Source: Streptomyces aculeolatus
Lineage (GTDB): Bacteria; Actinomycetota; Actinomycetes; Streptomycetales; Streptomycetaceae
Reading direction: 5' to 3'
DNA length: 64,000 nucleotides
Assembly: GCF_020400605.1 (NCBI RefSeq)
Contig: NZ_JAINRD010000018.1
Location: 1 to 64,000, forward strand
Shown here: piece by piece, positions 26,125-34,089 of the stretch
Numbering within the stretch: the first letter of the stretch is position 1
How the letters are laid out: every line of letters begins with the position of its first letter
Made by a program: the position numbers and the translations under genes
Notes under the pieces: model-generated
Seen by the model: the letters and a program-made list of their open reading frames with translations, nothing else
The model's database searches: none
What the model was told of the DNA's origin: nothing

Positions 26125-27750
26125 CTACAGCGGTTCGATGTCGCTCAGCTCCTCCTCCAGCAGCAGCCAGCGCGTGATGCCGATCTCGCGCAGGAACCGC
26201 ACGTCGTGGCTGGCGACCACGAGCGCGCCCTCGTACGACTCCAGCGCCCTCACCAACTGCCGCACGCTGGCCATGTCCAGGTTGTTCGTCGGCTCGTCCA
26301 GCATCAGCAGCTGCGGAGCGGGCTCCGCCAGCATCAGCGCCGCCAGCGTGGCGCGGAACCGCTCCCCGCCCGACAGCGTGCCGACGATCTGGTCCGCCCG
26401 GCCCTGCCGGAACAGGAAGCGGGCCAGCCGGGCGCGGATCTGCTGGTTGGTCGCCGCGGGCGCCAGCAGGGCCACGTTCTCGACGATGCTCAGCGCGTCG
26501 TCCAGCACGTCGAGCCGCTGCGGCAGGTAGCGCAGCGGTACGTGCACCGCCGCCTCGCCCGCCACCGGCGCGAGCTGCCCGGCGACCGTGCGCAGCAGCG
26601 TGGACTTGCCCGCGCCGTTGCGCCCGGTCAGCGCGATCCGCTCCGGGCCGCGCACCTGCAGCGCCTCGACCCGTGCGCCGTAGCGCAGTTCGAGGTCGCG
26701 CAGCATGAGCACGTCCCGGCCGGCGGGGACGGCGGTGTACGACAGGTCGACGCGGATCTCGTCGTCGTCCCGTACCGCAGCCTCCGCCTCGTCGAGCCGC
26801 TCCCTGGCGTCCTTGAGGCGCTCCTCGTGCATGATGCGGTGCTTGCCGGCGGAGACCTGGGCCTCCCGCTTGCGCGCGTTCATCACGATCTTCGGCTCGC
26901 GCTTGTTCGCGAACTGCTTGTCGGCGTACCGCTTGCGCTTGCTCAGCTTCTCGTGCGCGTCCGCCAGCTCGCGCTTCTGCCGCTTGAGGTCCGCCTCGGC
27001 CGAGCGCACCGTGCGCTCCGCGGCCTCCTGCTCGACGGCCAGCGCCTCCTCGTACGCCGTGAAGTTGCCGCCGTACCAGGCGACTTCGCCGTCCCGCAGG
27101 TCGGCGACCTGGTCGACGCGGTCGAGCAGCTCGCGGTCGTGGCTGACGATCACCATCACGCCCGGCCAGGCCTCCACGGCCGCGTACAGCCGGCGGCGGG
27201 CCTTCAGATCGAGGTTGTTCGTCGGCTCGTCCAGCAGCAGCACGTCCGGACGCTGCATCAGCAGCGCGGCCAGCCGCAGCAGCACCGACTCGCCGCCGGA
27301 GACCTCGCCGATGGTGCGGTCGAGGCCGACGTGCGCCAGGCCGAGCTGGTCGAGGGTGGCGCGGGCGCGCTCCTCGACGTCCCAGTCGTCGCCGACGGCG
27401 GTGAAGTGCTCCTCGGCGACGTCGCCCGACTCGATGGCGTGCAGCGCGCGCCGCACACCGTCGATGCCCAGCACCGTGTCGACCCGCGCGGCGGTGTCGA
27501 GCACGAGGTTCTGCGGCAGGTAGCCGACCGTGCCCGCGGCCTTGACCGTGCCGGCGGCCGGGGCCAGCTCCCCGGCCATCAGCCGCAGCAGCGTGGACTT
27601 GCCCGTGCCGTTGCGGCCGATCAGCCCGGTGCGGCCGGGGCCGACCGCGAGGTCGAAGCCCTCGAAGACGGTCGTGCCGTCGGGCCAGGTGAAGGCCAGC
27701 CCGGTGCAGGTGACGGAGGTGGCCGCGTGCGGCGTGGAGGGATATGACAT
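26125..27750 (-). CDS. ABC-F family ATPase (ribosome-associated, possible antibiotic-resistance type)
   Basis: 541 aa with two nucleotide-binding domains and no membrane segment. Walker A motifs are GRNGTGKST (about residue 45) and GRNGAGKST (about residue 365). The signatures are SGGES and SGGER, each followed by LLLDEPTNNLD or LMLDEPTNNLD. The charged linker at about 240-320 (EADLKRQKRELADAHEKLSK) is the ABC-F interdomain arm that reaches the ribosomal P/E site. Start 27750 has GGGAGA upstream. The 220-nt structured leader and short upstream frame argue for drug-inducible attenuation, as in antibiotic-resistance ABC-F genes. A housekeeping translation factor is the alternative. Confidence 0.85.
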   Translation of the reverse strand: MSYPSTPHAATSVTCTGLAFTWPDGTTVFEGFDLAVGPGRTGLIGRNGTGKSTLLRLMAGELAPAAGTVKAAGTVGYLPQNLVLDTAARVDTVLGIDGVRRALHAIESGDVAEEHFTAVGDDWDVEERARATLDQLGLAHVGLDRTIGEVSGGESVLLRLAALLMQRPDVLLLDEPTNNLDLKARRRLYAAVEAWPGVMVIVSHDRELLDRVDQVADLRDGEVAWYGGNFTAYEEALAVEQEAAERTVRSAEADLKRQKRELADAHEKLSKRKRYADKQFANKREPKIVMNARKREAQVSAGKHRIMHEERLKDARERLDEAEAAVRDDDEIRVDLSYTAVPAGRDVLMLRDLELRYGARVEALQVRGPERIALTGRNGAGKSTLLRTVAGQLAPVAGEAAVHVPLRYLPQRLDVLDDALSIVENVALLAPAATNQQIRARLARFLFRQGRADQIVGTLSGGERFRATLAALMLAEPAPQLLMLDEPTNNLDMASVRQLVRALESYEGALVVASHDVRFLREIGITRWLLLEEELSDIEPL

Positions 27751-27974
27751 GGCGTCTCCCGGTGAGCTCGTTGGGGTGCGACGGGGCGGCGTCGGCACCG
27801 GACGGCGACCTGGGAGAGCCGGGTGGAACGGGAGCGGGAGCCGGGGGCGCCCTACAGGAGAGGAAGGTGGCTCGAGCCGTGAGGTCGCACGTGCCGCACA
27901 CGGGAAATGCCGCGGGCACGGTGCCGTAGGGACCTCAGACGAGCAACACCTTCTCCAATCGTCGACTGCAGGGC
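27751..27974 (-). promoter_or_regulatory. Structured 5' leader of the ABC-F gene, candidate ribosome-mediated attenuator
   Basis: The predicted transcript starts near 27974. A tiny frame GTG-TTG-CTC-GTC-TGA lies at 27949-27935, just after GGAGAAG. Its stop codon forms the first bases of the stem TGAGGTC/GACCTCA (minus strand, 27937-27931 with 27886-27880), which encloses several GGCAC/GTGCC pairings. The palindrome GGCTCGAGCC lies at 27869-27878. A second frame of 15 codons without a ribosome site ends at 27852. The layout is that of an attenuator, but the SD-to-GTG spacing is short. The rest of the ABC-F to ATPase gap (27975-28148) holds the promoter and an operator-like palindrome. Confidence 0.4.
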
Positions 27975-27980
27975 ACCGTG

Positions 27981-28016
27981 AAGGTACGACGGTTCAACGG
28001 GAATCGGCAACCGATT
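27981..28016 (-). promoter_or_regulatory. Predicted ABC-F promoter overlapped by a palindrome
   Basis: On the minus strand TTGCCG (28010-28005) and TACCTT (27986-27981) are 18 bp apart. The inverted repeat AATCGG-CAA-CCGATT (28002-28016) covers the -35 box and could be a repressor or activator site. It also lies about 130 bp upstream of the divergent ATPase gene and may act on both. Confidence 0.45.
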
Positions 28017-28148
28017 ATTTCGATCGCAACGCAAGCCGGGCATGGCGCAGCCGGTCGGAAGGTGACGAAAGCCAGTCAAGTTCTGCGCGCAGGGGGGTTG
28101 AGCTCCGGTGATTGCCAACACTCGGAGGGTGAGTGGTGGTGAAAGCAG

Positions 28149-28688
28149 GTGCCGGCGGTGAACGACGGCGCGAGCCTGAGACCCGAGCCCGGCCAGGTGG
28201 TCCCGGCGGCGTACGAGGGCACCTGGAAGTTCGACGCCCCGGCGCTCGACTCCTCCGTGCCCCAGTCCCGGCACGCCGTACGCGACCTCCTCGTCCGCCG
28301 GCGTGTGCCCATCGGCGACGAACTGCTCCAGGGCGTGCTGCTGATCGTCTCGGAGCTGGTGACGAACGCGGTCCGGCACGCCGGGGTGCTCTCCCCGGAG
28401 ATCGGCGTCGAGCTGTCGGTCAGCGCCGGCTGGGTCCGCGTCGCCGTCCAGGACCAGCACCCGTACCGCCCGAAGGCCCTCCAGGCGGACGACGACGAGA
28501 CGGGCGGCCGGGGACTGCTGCTGGTCAAGACGATCACGAGCGAGGCGGGCGGCACCTGCGACGTGGCGCACACCGTCGACGGCGGGAAGGTGATCTGGGC
28601 CTCCCTCCCGCTCGCCGGCGTCACCAGCCGGACGCCGGCCCCGTCAACTCCCGGATGGCCGGCCTGGCCGCGTCCAGCACCGTCATGA
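28149..28688 (+). CDS. RsbW/SpoIIAB-like HATPase (anti-sigma factor-type ATP-binding protein)
   Basis: 179 aa (GTG 28149; GTG 28158 is an equally likely start). A single HATPase_c domain has an N box LIVSELVTNAVRHA, a D-containing G1 region VAVQDQHPYRP and a G2 loop GGRGLLLVKTI, as in the large Streptomyces group of RsbW-like regulators. Most are thought to bind anti-sigma antagonists or act as small Ser kinases. No membrane segment is present. The last 22 residues (SRTPAP...RPAPS) read across the 3' end of the convergent idi gene and are probably not conserved. Confidence 0.75.
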   Translation: MPAVNDGASLRPEPGQVVPAAYEGTWKFDAPALDSSVPQSRHAVRDLLVRRRVPIGDELLQGVLLIVSELVTNAVRHAGVLSPEIGVELSVSAGWVRVAVQDQHPYRPKALQADDDETGGRGLLLVKTITSEAGGTCDVAHTVDGGKVIWASLPLAGVTSRTPAPSTPGWPAWPRPAPS

Positions 28689-29181
28689 ACCACGCCGAGA
28701 ACGGATCCCCGGCGTGCCGCTCGGCCAGCTCGTCCGCGGTGACGAAGGCGACCGCGCCGACCTCGTCGGCGGCCGGCCGCGGGGCGGTCCGCAGCAGCCC
28801 GGCGAAGAGGTGGTTGTACTCGTGCTCCACCAGCCCCGAGGCCGGGTCCGGGTGGTGGTACGTGACCGTCCCGGCCTCGGCGAGCAGCGCGGGCGAGACG
28901 CCCAGCTCCTCGTAGGTGCGGCGGGCCGCGGCGGCGAGCGGCGACTCGCCGGGGTAGGGGTGACCGCAGCAGGAGTTGGACCACACGCCGGGGGAGTGGT
29001 ACTTGCCCGGCGCCCGCTGCTGGATCAGCATCCGGCCCGCGGTGTCGAAGAGGAACACGGAGAACGCCCGGTGCAGCCGGCCCGGAGCCTCGTGCGCGGA
29101 CAGCTTCCCGGCGGTGCCGATCGTGGTGCCGTCCTCGTCGACGAGTTCCAGCATGATCTCTTCGGTGGTAGCGGCCGGCAT
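28621..29181 (-). CDS. idi: Isopentenyl-diphosphate delta-isomerase, type I
   Basis: 186 aa. The Nudix-like Idi fold is shown by HRAFSVFLFD, the catalytic Cys in SNSCCGHPYPGE (C72), RRTYEELG (Nudix helix) and VEHEYNHLFAG with E119/E121. It interconverts IPP and DMAPP using Mg2+/Mn2+ and so supplies precursors for the hopanoid genes 13 kb downstream. ATG 29181 has AAAGGA at good spacing; an ATG 6 nt upstream is too close to that site. It overlaps the preceding convergent ATPase gene by 68 bp. Confidence 0.93.
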   Translation of the reverse strand: MPAATTEEIMLELVDEDGTTIGTAGKLSAHEAPGRLHRAFSVFLFDTAGRMLIQQRAPGKYHSPGVWSNSCCGHPYPGESPLAAAARRTYEELGVSPALLAEAGTVTYHHPDPASGLVEHEYNHLFAGLLRTAPRPAADEVGAVAFVTADELAERHAGDPFSAWFMTVLDAARPAIRELTGPASGW

Positions 29182-29286
29182 GACCATCCTTTGCGTCCGA
29201 TCTACGGCGTCCGGTGCGGGCGCCCCGGCCCCGCGGCCGGCGGAGCCGACGGAACGCCTCATTCAGTCTGCCTCACCGATCACGCC

Positions 29287-30216
29287 TCAATGACAGAGAT
29301 GTGCCTCGTGCTCGGCGTGTCCGACGGGCTCGATCTGGAACGTGCAATGCTCGACATCGAAGTGATCGCCGAGGCACCCCTGCAGATCGTGCAGCAGCCT
29401 CTCCTGACCCACCGACTGCAGCACGTTCTCCTTGACCACGACGTGCGCCGATATCACCGGCATCCCCGAGGTGATCGTCCACACGTGCAGGTCGTGCAGC
29501 TCCACCACGCCCGGCAGCGCCAGGATGTGCGTGCGCACCTCGGAGACGTCCACGTCCTTGGGCGCCGCCTCCAGCAGCACGTCCAGCGCCTCGCGCAGCA
29601 GCTTGAACGTCCTCGGGATGATCATCGAGCCGATGGCGAGCGAGGCGACCGGGTCCGCGTACTGCCAGCCCGTGGTGACGATGACCAGCGCGGAGATGAT
29701 CACGGCGACCGACCCCAGGGCGTCCGCCAGCACCTCCAGGAAGGCGCCGCGCACGTTCAGGCTCTCCCGCCGGCCGCGCATCAGCAGGGCCAGCGAGATC
29801 AGGTTGACCACCAGGCCCGCGGCACCGAAGGCGAAGGTCAGCCCGCCCTCGATCTCCGGCGGGTCCATGAAGCGGAGCACCGCCTGGTAGAGGATGTAGC
29901 CGCCGACGCCGAAGAGCAGCAGACAGTTGGCCAGCGCCGCCAGGATCTCGGCGCGGGCGAAGCCGAAGGTGCGCCGCTCGCTCGTCGGCCGGTTCGCGAA
30001 GTGGATCGCCAGCAGCGCCATGGAGAGACCGACCACGTCGGTCGCCATGTGCCCGGCGTCCGCGACGAGCGCCAGCGAGCCGGTGATCACCCCGCCGACC
30101 ACCTGCAGACCCAGCACCGACGAGGTGAGGATCAGGGCGATGCGCAGCCGGCCGCGGTGTGCGGCCGAGGCCGTACCGCCGGCCGATCCGTGGGAGTGGT
30201 CGTGCCCTGCACCCAT
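29287..30216 (-). CDS. zitB: Cation diffusion facilitator zinc exporter, ZitB-like
   Basis: 309 aa with a His-rich N-terminus (GHDHSHGSAGG), six membrane segments and the CDF zinc-site residues in ADAGHMATDV (TM2) and VLADALGSVAV (TM5). A cytoplasmic ferredoxin-like domain (VVELHDLHVWTI) follows, then an HxEHEAHLCH tail. It should export Zn2+ in exchange for protons. A site resembling the Streptomyces Zur box lies 102 nt upstream. In S. coelicolor, as I recall, zitB is activated by Zur under zinc excess and sits next to idi, as here. Confidence 0.88.
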   Translation of the reverse strand: MGAGHDHSHGSAGGTASAAHRGRLRIALILTSSVLGLQVVGGVITGSLALVADAGHMATDVVGLSMALLAIHFANRPTSERRTFGFARAEILAALANCLLLFGVGGYILYQAVLRFMDPPEIEGGLTFAFGAAGLVVNLISLALLMRGRRESLNVRGAFLEVLADALGSVAVIISALVIVTTGWQYADPVASLAIGSMIIPRTFKLLREALDVLLEAAPKDVDVSEVRTHILALPGVVELHDLHVWTITSGMPVISAHVVVKENVLQSVGQERLLHDLQGCLGDHFDVEHCTFQIEPVGHAEHEAHLCH

Positions 30217-30317
30217 GCCGCATGCCCTCCGGTTCCCAGGCGGTCGCGGACAGGCCCTCGTGCCTGCCCGGCGATCTCAGTGAACTACGGGCAGGGGGTA
30301 TTCGCCAAACCTTGACA

Positions 30318-30332
30318 TGAAGTCGGTTTTCA
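30318..30332. promoter_or_regulatory. Zur-box-like site upstream of the zinc exporter gene
   Basis: TGAAGTCGGTTTTCA matches a 15-bp Zur-type palindrome (TGAAAATGATTTTCA as I recall it) at 11 of 15 positions, including both outer TGAA/TTCA arms; flanking A and T extend the symmetry to ATGAA/TTCAT. It lies in the 158-bp gap between galE and zitB, just upstream of the likely exporter promoter region. Confidence 0.55.
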
Positions 30333-30374
30333 TCGTCTGACCTGCGGAAACGCTCCTGCGGACGTCTCGGCTGG

Positions 30375-31361
30375 TCAGCCGCGCCGTGCGGCGGGGTGGC
30401 TGTGCAGCCAGCCCGCCCAGGCGGTCTCGACCATGGCGCGCACGTCCAGCCGGGGGAGCCAGCCCAGCTCCTTGGCCGCCAGCTCGTACGAAGCGACCAC
30501 GCGGGCCGGGTCCCCGGGCCGCCGGGCGTGCACCGCGGGCGGGTGCTCGCGGTGCCCGGTGACGTCGGCGACGACCTCGGCCAGCTCCCGGACCGACACC
30601 CCGGTGCCACTGCCGAGGTTCACCGTCAGGTCGCCGGTGACCGCGGGGGCCGCGACCCGGCGGGCCGCCGCCAGGTGCGCGTCGGCGAGGTCGACGACGT
30701 GGACGTAGTCGCGGATGCAGGTGCCGTCGGGGGTCGGGTAGTCGTCGCCGAAGATCCGCACGGGCTCGTGGGCGGTCAGCCGCTCGAAGAACATCGGGAC
30801 CACGTTGTACACGCCGGTGTCCGCCAGCTCGGGCGCGGCGGCCCCGGCGACGTTGAAATAGCGCAGGCAGGCGGTGGCCAGCCCGTGCGCCCGGCCCGTG
30901 GCCCGCAGCAGCCACTCGCCGGCGAGCTTGGTCTCGCCGTACGGGTTGATCGGCAGGCAGGGGGTGTCCTCGGTGACCAGGTCGACGTCCGGCATGCCGT
31001 AGACGGCGGCGGAGGAGGAGAGCACGAAGCGGCGCACGCCCGCGGCCACCACGGCCTCCAGCAGCACGCCCAGGCCGTGCACGTTCTCCCGGTAGTACGA
31101 GAGCGGCTGCTCCACGGACTCGCCGACCTGCTTCTTCGCCGCGAGGTGCAGCACGCCCGTGACGTCGTACTCGGCGAAGGTGCGGTTGAGCAGCAGCCGG
31201 TCCAGGAACGTGCCGCGCACCAGCGGTACGTCCGCGGGCAGCCGGGCCGGGTTCCCGGTCGACACGTCGTCCAGCACGACGACCCGCTCCCCGGCGCCCG
31301 TCATGGCCCGCACGACATGCGCGCCGATGTAACCGGCCCCGCCGGTGATCAACCACGTCAT
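30375..31361 (-). CDS. galE: UDP-glucose 4-epimerase
   Basis: 328 aa extended SDR. The NAD loop GGAGYIGAHVV is at residues 7-17, the catalytic Ser region is SSSAAVYG, and the YxxxK dyad is in YGETKLAGEW. RPGDPARVVAS near the C-terminus fits UDP-sugar binding. It interconverts UDP-glucose and UDP-galactose. It is divergent from the surface-polymer operon starting at 31550 and could provide its galactose donor, although galactose catabolism is equally possible (a GH36 alpha-galactosidase lies at 54.6 kb). Confidence 0.9.
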   Translation of the reverse strand: MTWLITGGAGYIGAHVVRAMTGAGERVVVLDDVSTGNPARLPADVPLVRGTFLDRLLLNRTFAEYDVTGVLHLAAKKQVGESVEQPLSYYRENVHGLGVLLEAVVAAGVRRFVLSSSAAVYGMPDVDLVTEDTPCLPINPYGETKLAGEWLLRATGRAHGLATACLRYFNVAGAAAPELADTGVYNVVPMFFERLTAHEPVRIFGDDYPTPDGTCIRDYVHVVDLADAHLAAARRVAAPAVTGDLTVNLGSGTGVSVRELAEVVADVTGHREHPPAVHARRPGDPARVVASYELAAKELGWLPRLDVRAMVETAWAGWLHSHPAARRG

Positions 31362-31549
31362 GCCGGAACACTACCGCCCCGGTTTGGAGCACGGGTGCGA
31401 GCTGCGAAATGATGATCGCCACCCGGTCGAGGCGAACGGGCGGTGAACCCGTGGTTCCAGGGATCCGCTAACCTCTGCCGACAGCCGCCCGGCCGGACGG
31501 GGGAGGGGCGGACCCGCCTGCCGTCCCGCCTGCCAAGGAGTGAGTTCGA

Positions 31550-33355
31550 CTGCGGACCGCAATCCTGATCGGCCCGCCCGTCCCCGGGTCCCCCCTGGAG
31601 AGCGACCTCGAGTCGCTGGGGTACGACGACGTGCGTACCGCCGCAGACGTGGCCGACGCCGCCACCGTGCTCGCGCTGCTGCCCGAGGACGGCCGGGTCG
31701 CGCTCGTCGACAGCCGCTTCGTCGGCCACCGGCACAGCCTGCGCCTCACCCTCGCCGACCCCCGCTTCCCCGGCGCGGCCGTGCCCGGCGTGGTCGCGGT
31801 GCGGACGCCCGCGGCCCGTACCGCCCTGTCCCGCGCGGTGATGCGCAGCCGGACCCTCGACGGCGTCGCCGAGCAGACCGCCGCGCAGCTGGCCGACTCC
31901 GACGGCCCGCTGGCCCGGCCGGAGCTGGGCGTCCTGGTGGCCTCCGTACCCGAGGACGCCCTGGCCCGGGCGAAGGCGACGGACGCGGTCGCCGCAGTGG
32001 ACGAGGAGAAGGCCCGGCTGCGCGCCGCGGTGAAGAGCCGCGACGGGTTCTTCACCACCTTCTTCATCAGCCCCTACTCGCGCTACCTCGCCCGCTGGTG
32101 CGCCAACCGCGGCCTCACCCCGAACCAGGTCACCACCGCCTCCCTGGCCACCGCCGTGCTCGCGGCGGGCTGCGCGGCCACGGGCACCCGCGCCGGCTTC
32201 GTCGCCGCGGGCGTGCTGCTGCTGCTCTCCTTCGTGCTGGACTGCACCGACGGGCAGCTCGCCCGCTACTCGCTGCAGTACTCCACGATGGGCGCCTGGC
32301 TCGACGCCACCTTCGACCGCGCCAAGGAGTACGCCTACTTCGCGGGCCTCGCCCTCGGCGCCGCCAACGCCGACGGCGACGACGTGTGGGCCCTCGCGCT
32401 GGGCGCCATGGTGCTGCAGATCTGCCGGCACGTGGTGGACTTCGCCTTCAACGAGTCCATCGCCGGCACCGCCGCCGCGGCGGCCAACACCAGCCCGACC
32501 GCGGCCCTCTCCGAACGGCTCGACCGGCTCGGCTGGACCGTGTGGCTGCGCCGCATGGTGGTGCTGCCGATCGGCGAGCGCTGGGCGCTGATCGCCGTCC
32601 TCACCGCCGTCACCACCCCGCGCGTCGTCTTCGTCGTGCTGCTCGTCGGCATGGGGCTCGCCGCCTCGTACACCACCGCGGGCCGGGTGCTGCGCTCCCT
32701 CAAGCGCCGCGTCCCCAGGAGCGAGCAGGCGCTGAGGGCCCTGGACGAGCTGACCGACACCGGACCGCTCGCCGAGGCCGCCGCCCGCTCCCTGCGCGCC
32801 CCCGCGCGCTCCCTGCCCCCGTACGCCGCGCCCGCCCTGGCCGCCGCCGGCGGCGCGCTCCTCGTGGCGCTGGCGCTCTTCACCCCGTACGGCAGCTGGT
32901 GGCCCCTCATAGGCGCGGCCGGCTACGTCCTGACCTCGGCACTCGCCGTCGCCCGGCCGCTGGCCGGCCCGCTGGACTGGCTCGTGCCGCCGCTCTTCCG
33001 GGCCGCCGAGTACGGCCTCGTCCTGGCGCTCGCGGCGCGCTCCGAGGTGAACGGAGCGCTTCCTGCGGCTTTCGGACTGGTGGCCGCGGTCGCCTACCAT
33101 CACTACGACACCGTGTACCGCATCCGCGGCGGCACGGGTGCGCCCCCGCGCCGCCTGGTGCGGGCGATCGGCGGGCACGAGGGACGGGCGCTGGCGGTCA
33201 CGCTGGCAGCTGCCCTGCTGACCGGCACGCGCTTCACGTTCGCGCTCGCGGCCATCGCCGTGGCCGTGGCGCTGGTGGTGCTCACCGAGAGCATCCGCTT
33301 CTGGGTCTCCTCCGGAGCCCCCGCTGTACACGACGAAACAGGAGAACCCGCATGA
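31550..33355 (+). CDS. CDP-alcohol phosphotransferase with N-terminal DUF5941-like domain
   Basis: 601 aa if translation starts at CTG 31550, which has AAGGAG 9 nt upstream. The frame is closed by TGA at 31541, and the next usual start (GTG 31631) would remove 27 residues that have 27 of 28 G/C third positions and a plausible first strand (TAILIGPPVPGSP). The CDP-OH-P signature is complete: D231CTDG...AR, then eight residues, GAWLDATFD, including the fourth Asp. About six to eight membrane segments follow. The enzyme would transfer a phospho-alcohol from a CDP-activated donor at the membrane. It heads the polymer operon, with an ATGA overlap into the next gene. Confidence 0.75.
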   Translation: MRTAILIGPPVPGSPLESDLESLGYDDVRTAADVADAATVLALLPEDGRVALVDSRFVGHRHSLRLTLADPRFPGAAVPGVVAVRTPAARTALSRAVMRSRTLDGVAEQTAAQLADSDGPLARPELGVLVASVPEDALARAKATDAVAAVDEEKARLRAAVKSRDGFFTTFFISPYSRYLARWCANRGLTPNQVTTASLATAVLAAGCAATGTRAGFVAAGVLLLLSFVLDCTDGQLARYSLQYSTMGAWLDATFDRAKEYAYFAGLALGAANADGDDVWALALGAMVLQICRHVVDFAFNESIAGTAAAAANTSPTAALSERLDRLGWTVWLRRMVVLPIGERWALIAVLTAVTTPRVVFVVLLVGMGLAASYTTAGRVLRSLKRRVPRSEQALRALDELTDTGPLAEAAARSLRAPARSLPPYAAPALAAAGGALLVALALFTPYGSWWPLIGAAGYVLTSALAVARPLAGPLDWLVPPLFRAAEYGLVLALAARSEVNGALPAAFGLVAAVAYHHYDTVYRIRGGTGAPPRRLVRAIGGHEGRALAVTLAAALLTGTRFTFALAAIAVAVALVVLTESIRFWVSSGAPAVHDETGEPA

Positions 33356-34089
33356 TCGGCCTCGTGCTGGCGGCCGGCGCCGGAAGGCGTCTGCGCCCCT
33401 ACACCGACACCCTGCCGAAGGCCCTGGTGCCCGTCGACGGCGAGACCACCGTCCTCGACCTCACCCTCGGCAACTTCGCCGAGATCGGGCTCACGGAGGC
33501 GGCGATCATCGTCGGCTACCGCAAGGAGGCCGTGTACGAGCGCAAGGAGGCCCTGGAGCGCGCGTACGGCCTGAAGCTCACGCTGATCGACAACGACAAG
33601 GCCGAGGAGTGGAACAACGCCTACTCCCTGTGGTGCGGCCGGGACTCGATCCGGCACGACGTGATCCTCGCCAACGGCGACACCGTCCACCCCGTCTCCG
33701 TCGAGAAGACCCTGCTGGCCGCCCGCGGCGACGGCAAGAAGATCATCCTTGCCCTCGACACGGTCAAGCAGCTCGCCGACGAGGAGATGAAGGTCGTCGC
33801 CGACCCCGACAAGGGCGTCCAGCGGATCACCAAGCTGATGGAGCCGGCCGAGGCCACCGGGGAGTACATCGGCGTCACCCTCATCGAGGGCTCCGCCGCG
33901 GACGAGCTGGCCGACGCGCTGAAGACCACCTTCGAGCGCGACCCCGACCTCTACTACGAGGACGGCTACCAGGAGCTGGTCAACCGCGGCTTCAAGATCG
34001 ACGTCGCACCCATCGGCGACGTCGCCTGGGTCGAGATCGACAACCACGACGACCTCGCCAAGGGCAGGGAGATCGCGTGCCGGTACTGA
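33352..34089 (+). CDS. Sugar/polyol-phosphate nucleotidyltransferase (phosphocholine cytidylyltransferase-like)
   Basis: 245 aa. The Rossmann-like nucleotidyltransferase opening MIGLVLAAGAGRRLRPYT with the downstream LPKALVPVDG is clear; ILANGDTVHP supplies the metal-binding Asp. It resembles bacterial CTP-using enzymes of the LicC/phosphocholine group. Between two CDP-alcohol phosphotransferase genes and beside a polyol-phosphate dehydrogenase, it most likely makes the CDP-activated polyol. The nucleotide (CTP rather than UTP or GTP) is inferred from context. It overlaps both neighbours. Confidence 0.75.
   Translation: MIGLVLAAGAGRRLRPYTDTLPKALVPVDGETTVLDLTLGNFAEIGLTEAAIIVGYRKEAVYERKEALERAYGLKLTLIDNDKAEEWNNAYSLWCGRDSIRHDVILANGDTVHPVSVEKTLLAARGDGKKIILALDTVKQLADEEMKVVADPDKGVQRITKLMEPAEATGEYIGVTLIEGSAADELADALKTTFERDPDLYYEDGYQELVNRGFKIDVAPIGDVAWVEIDNHDDLAKGREIACRY

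Noticed and set aside
27852..27899. 15-codon upstream frame (starts MRHVRPHG) in the ABC-F leader
   Set aside because: It has no ribosome site and overlaps the proposed stem; kept only as an alternative sensor peptide.
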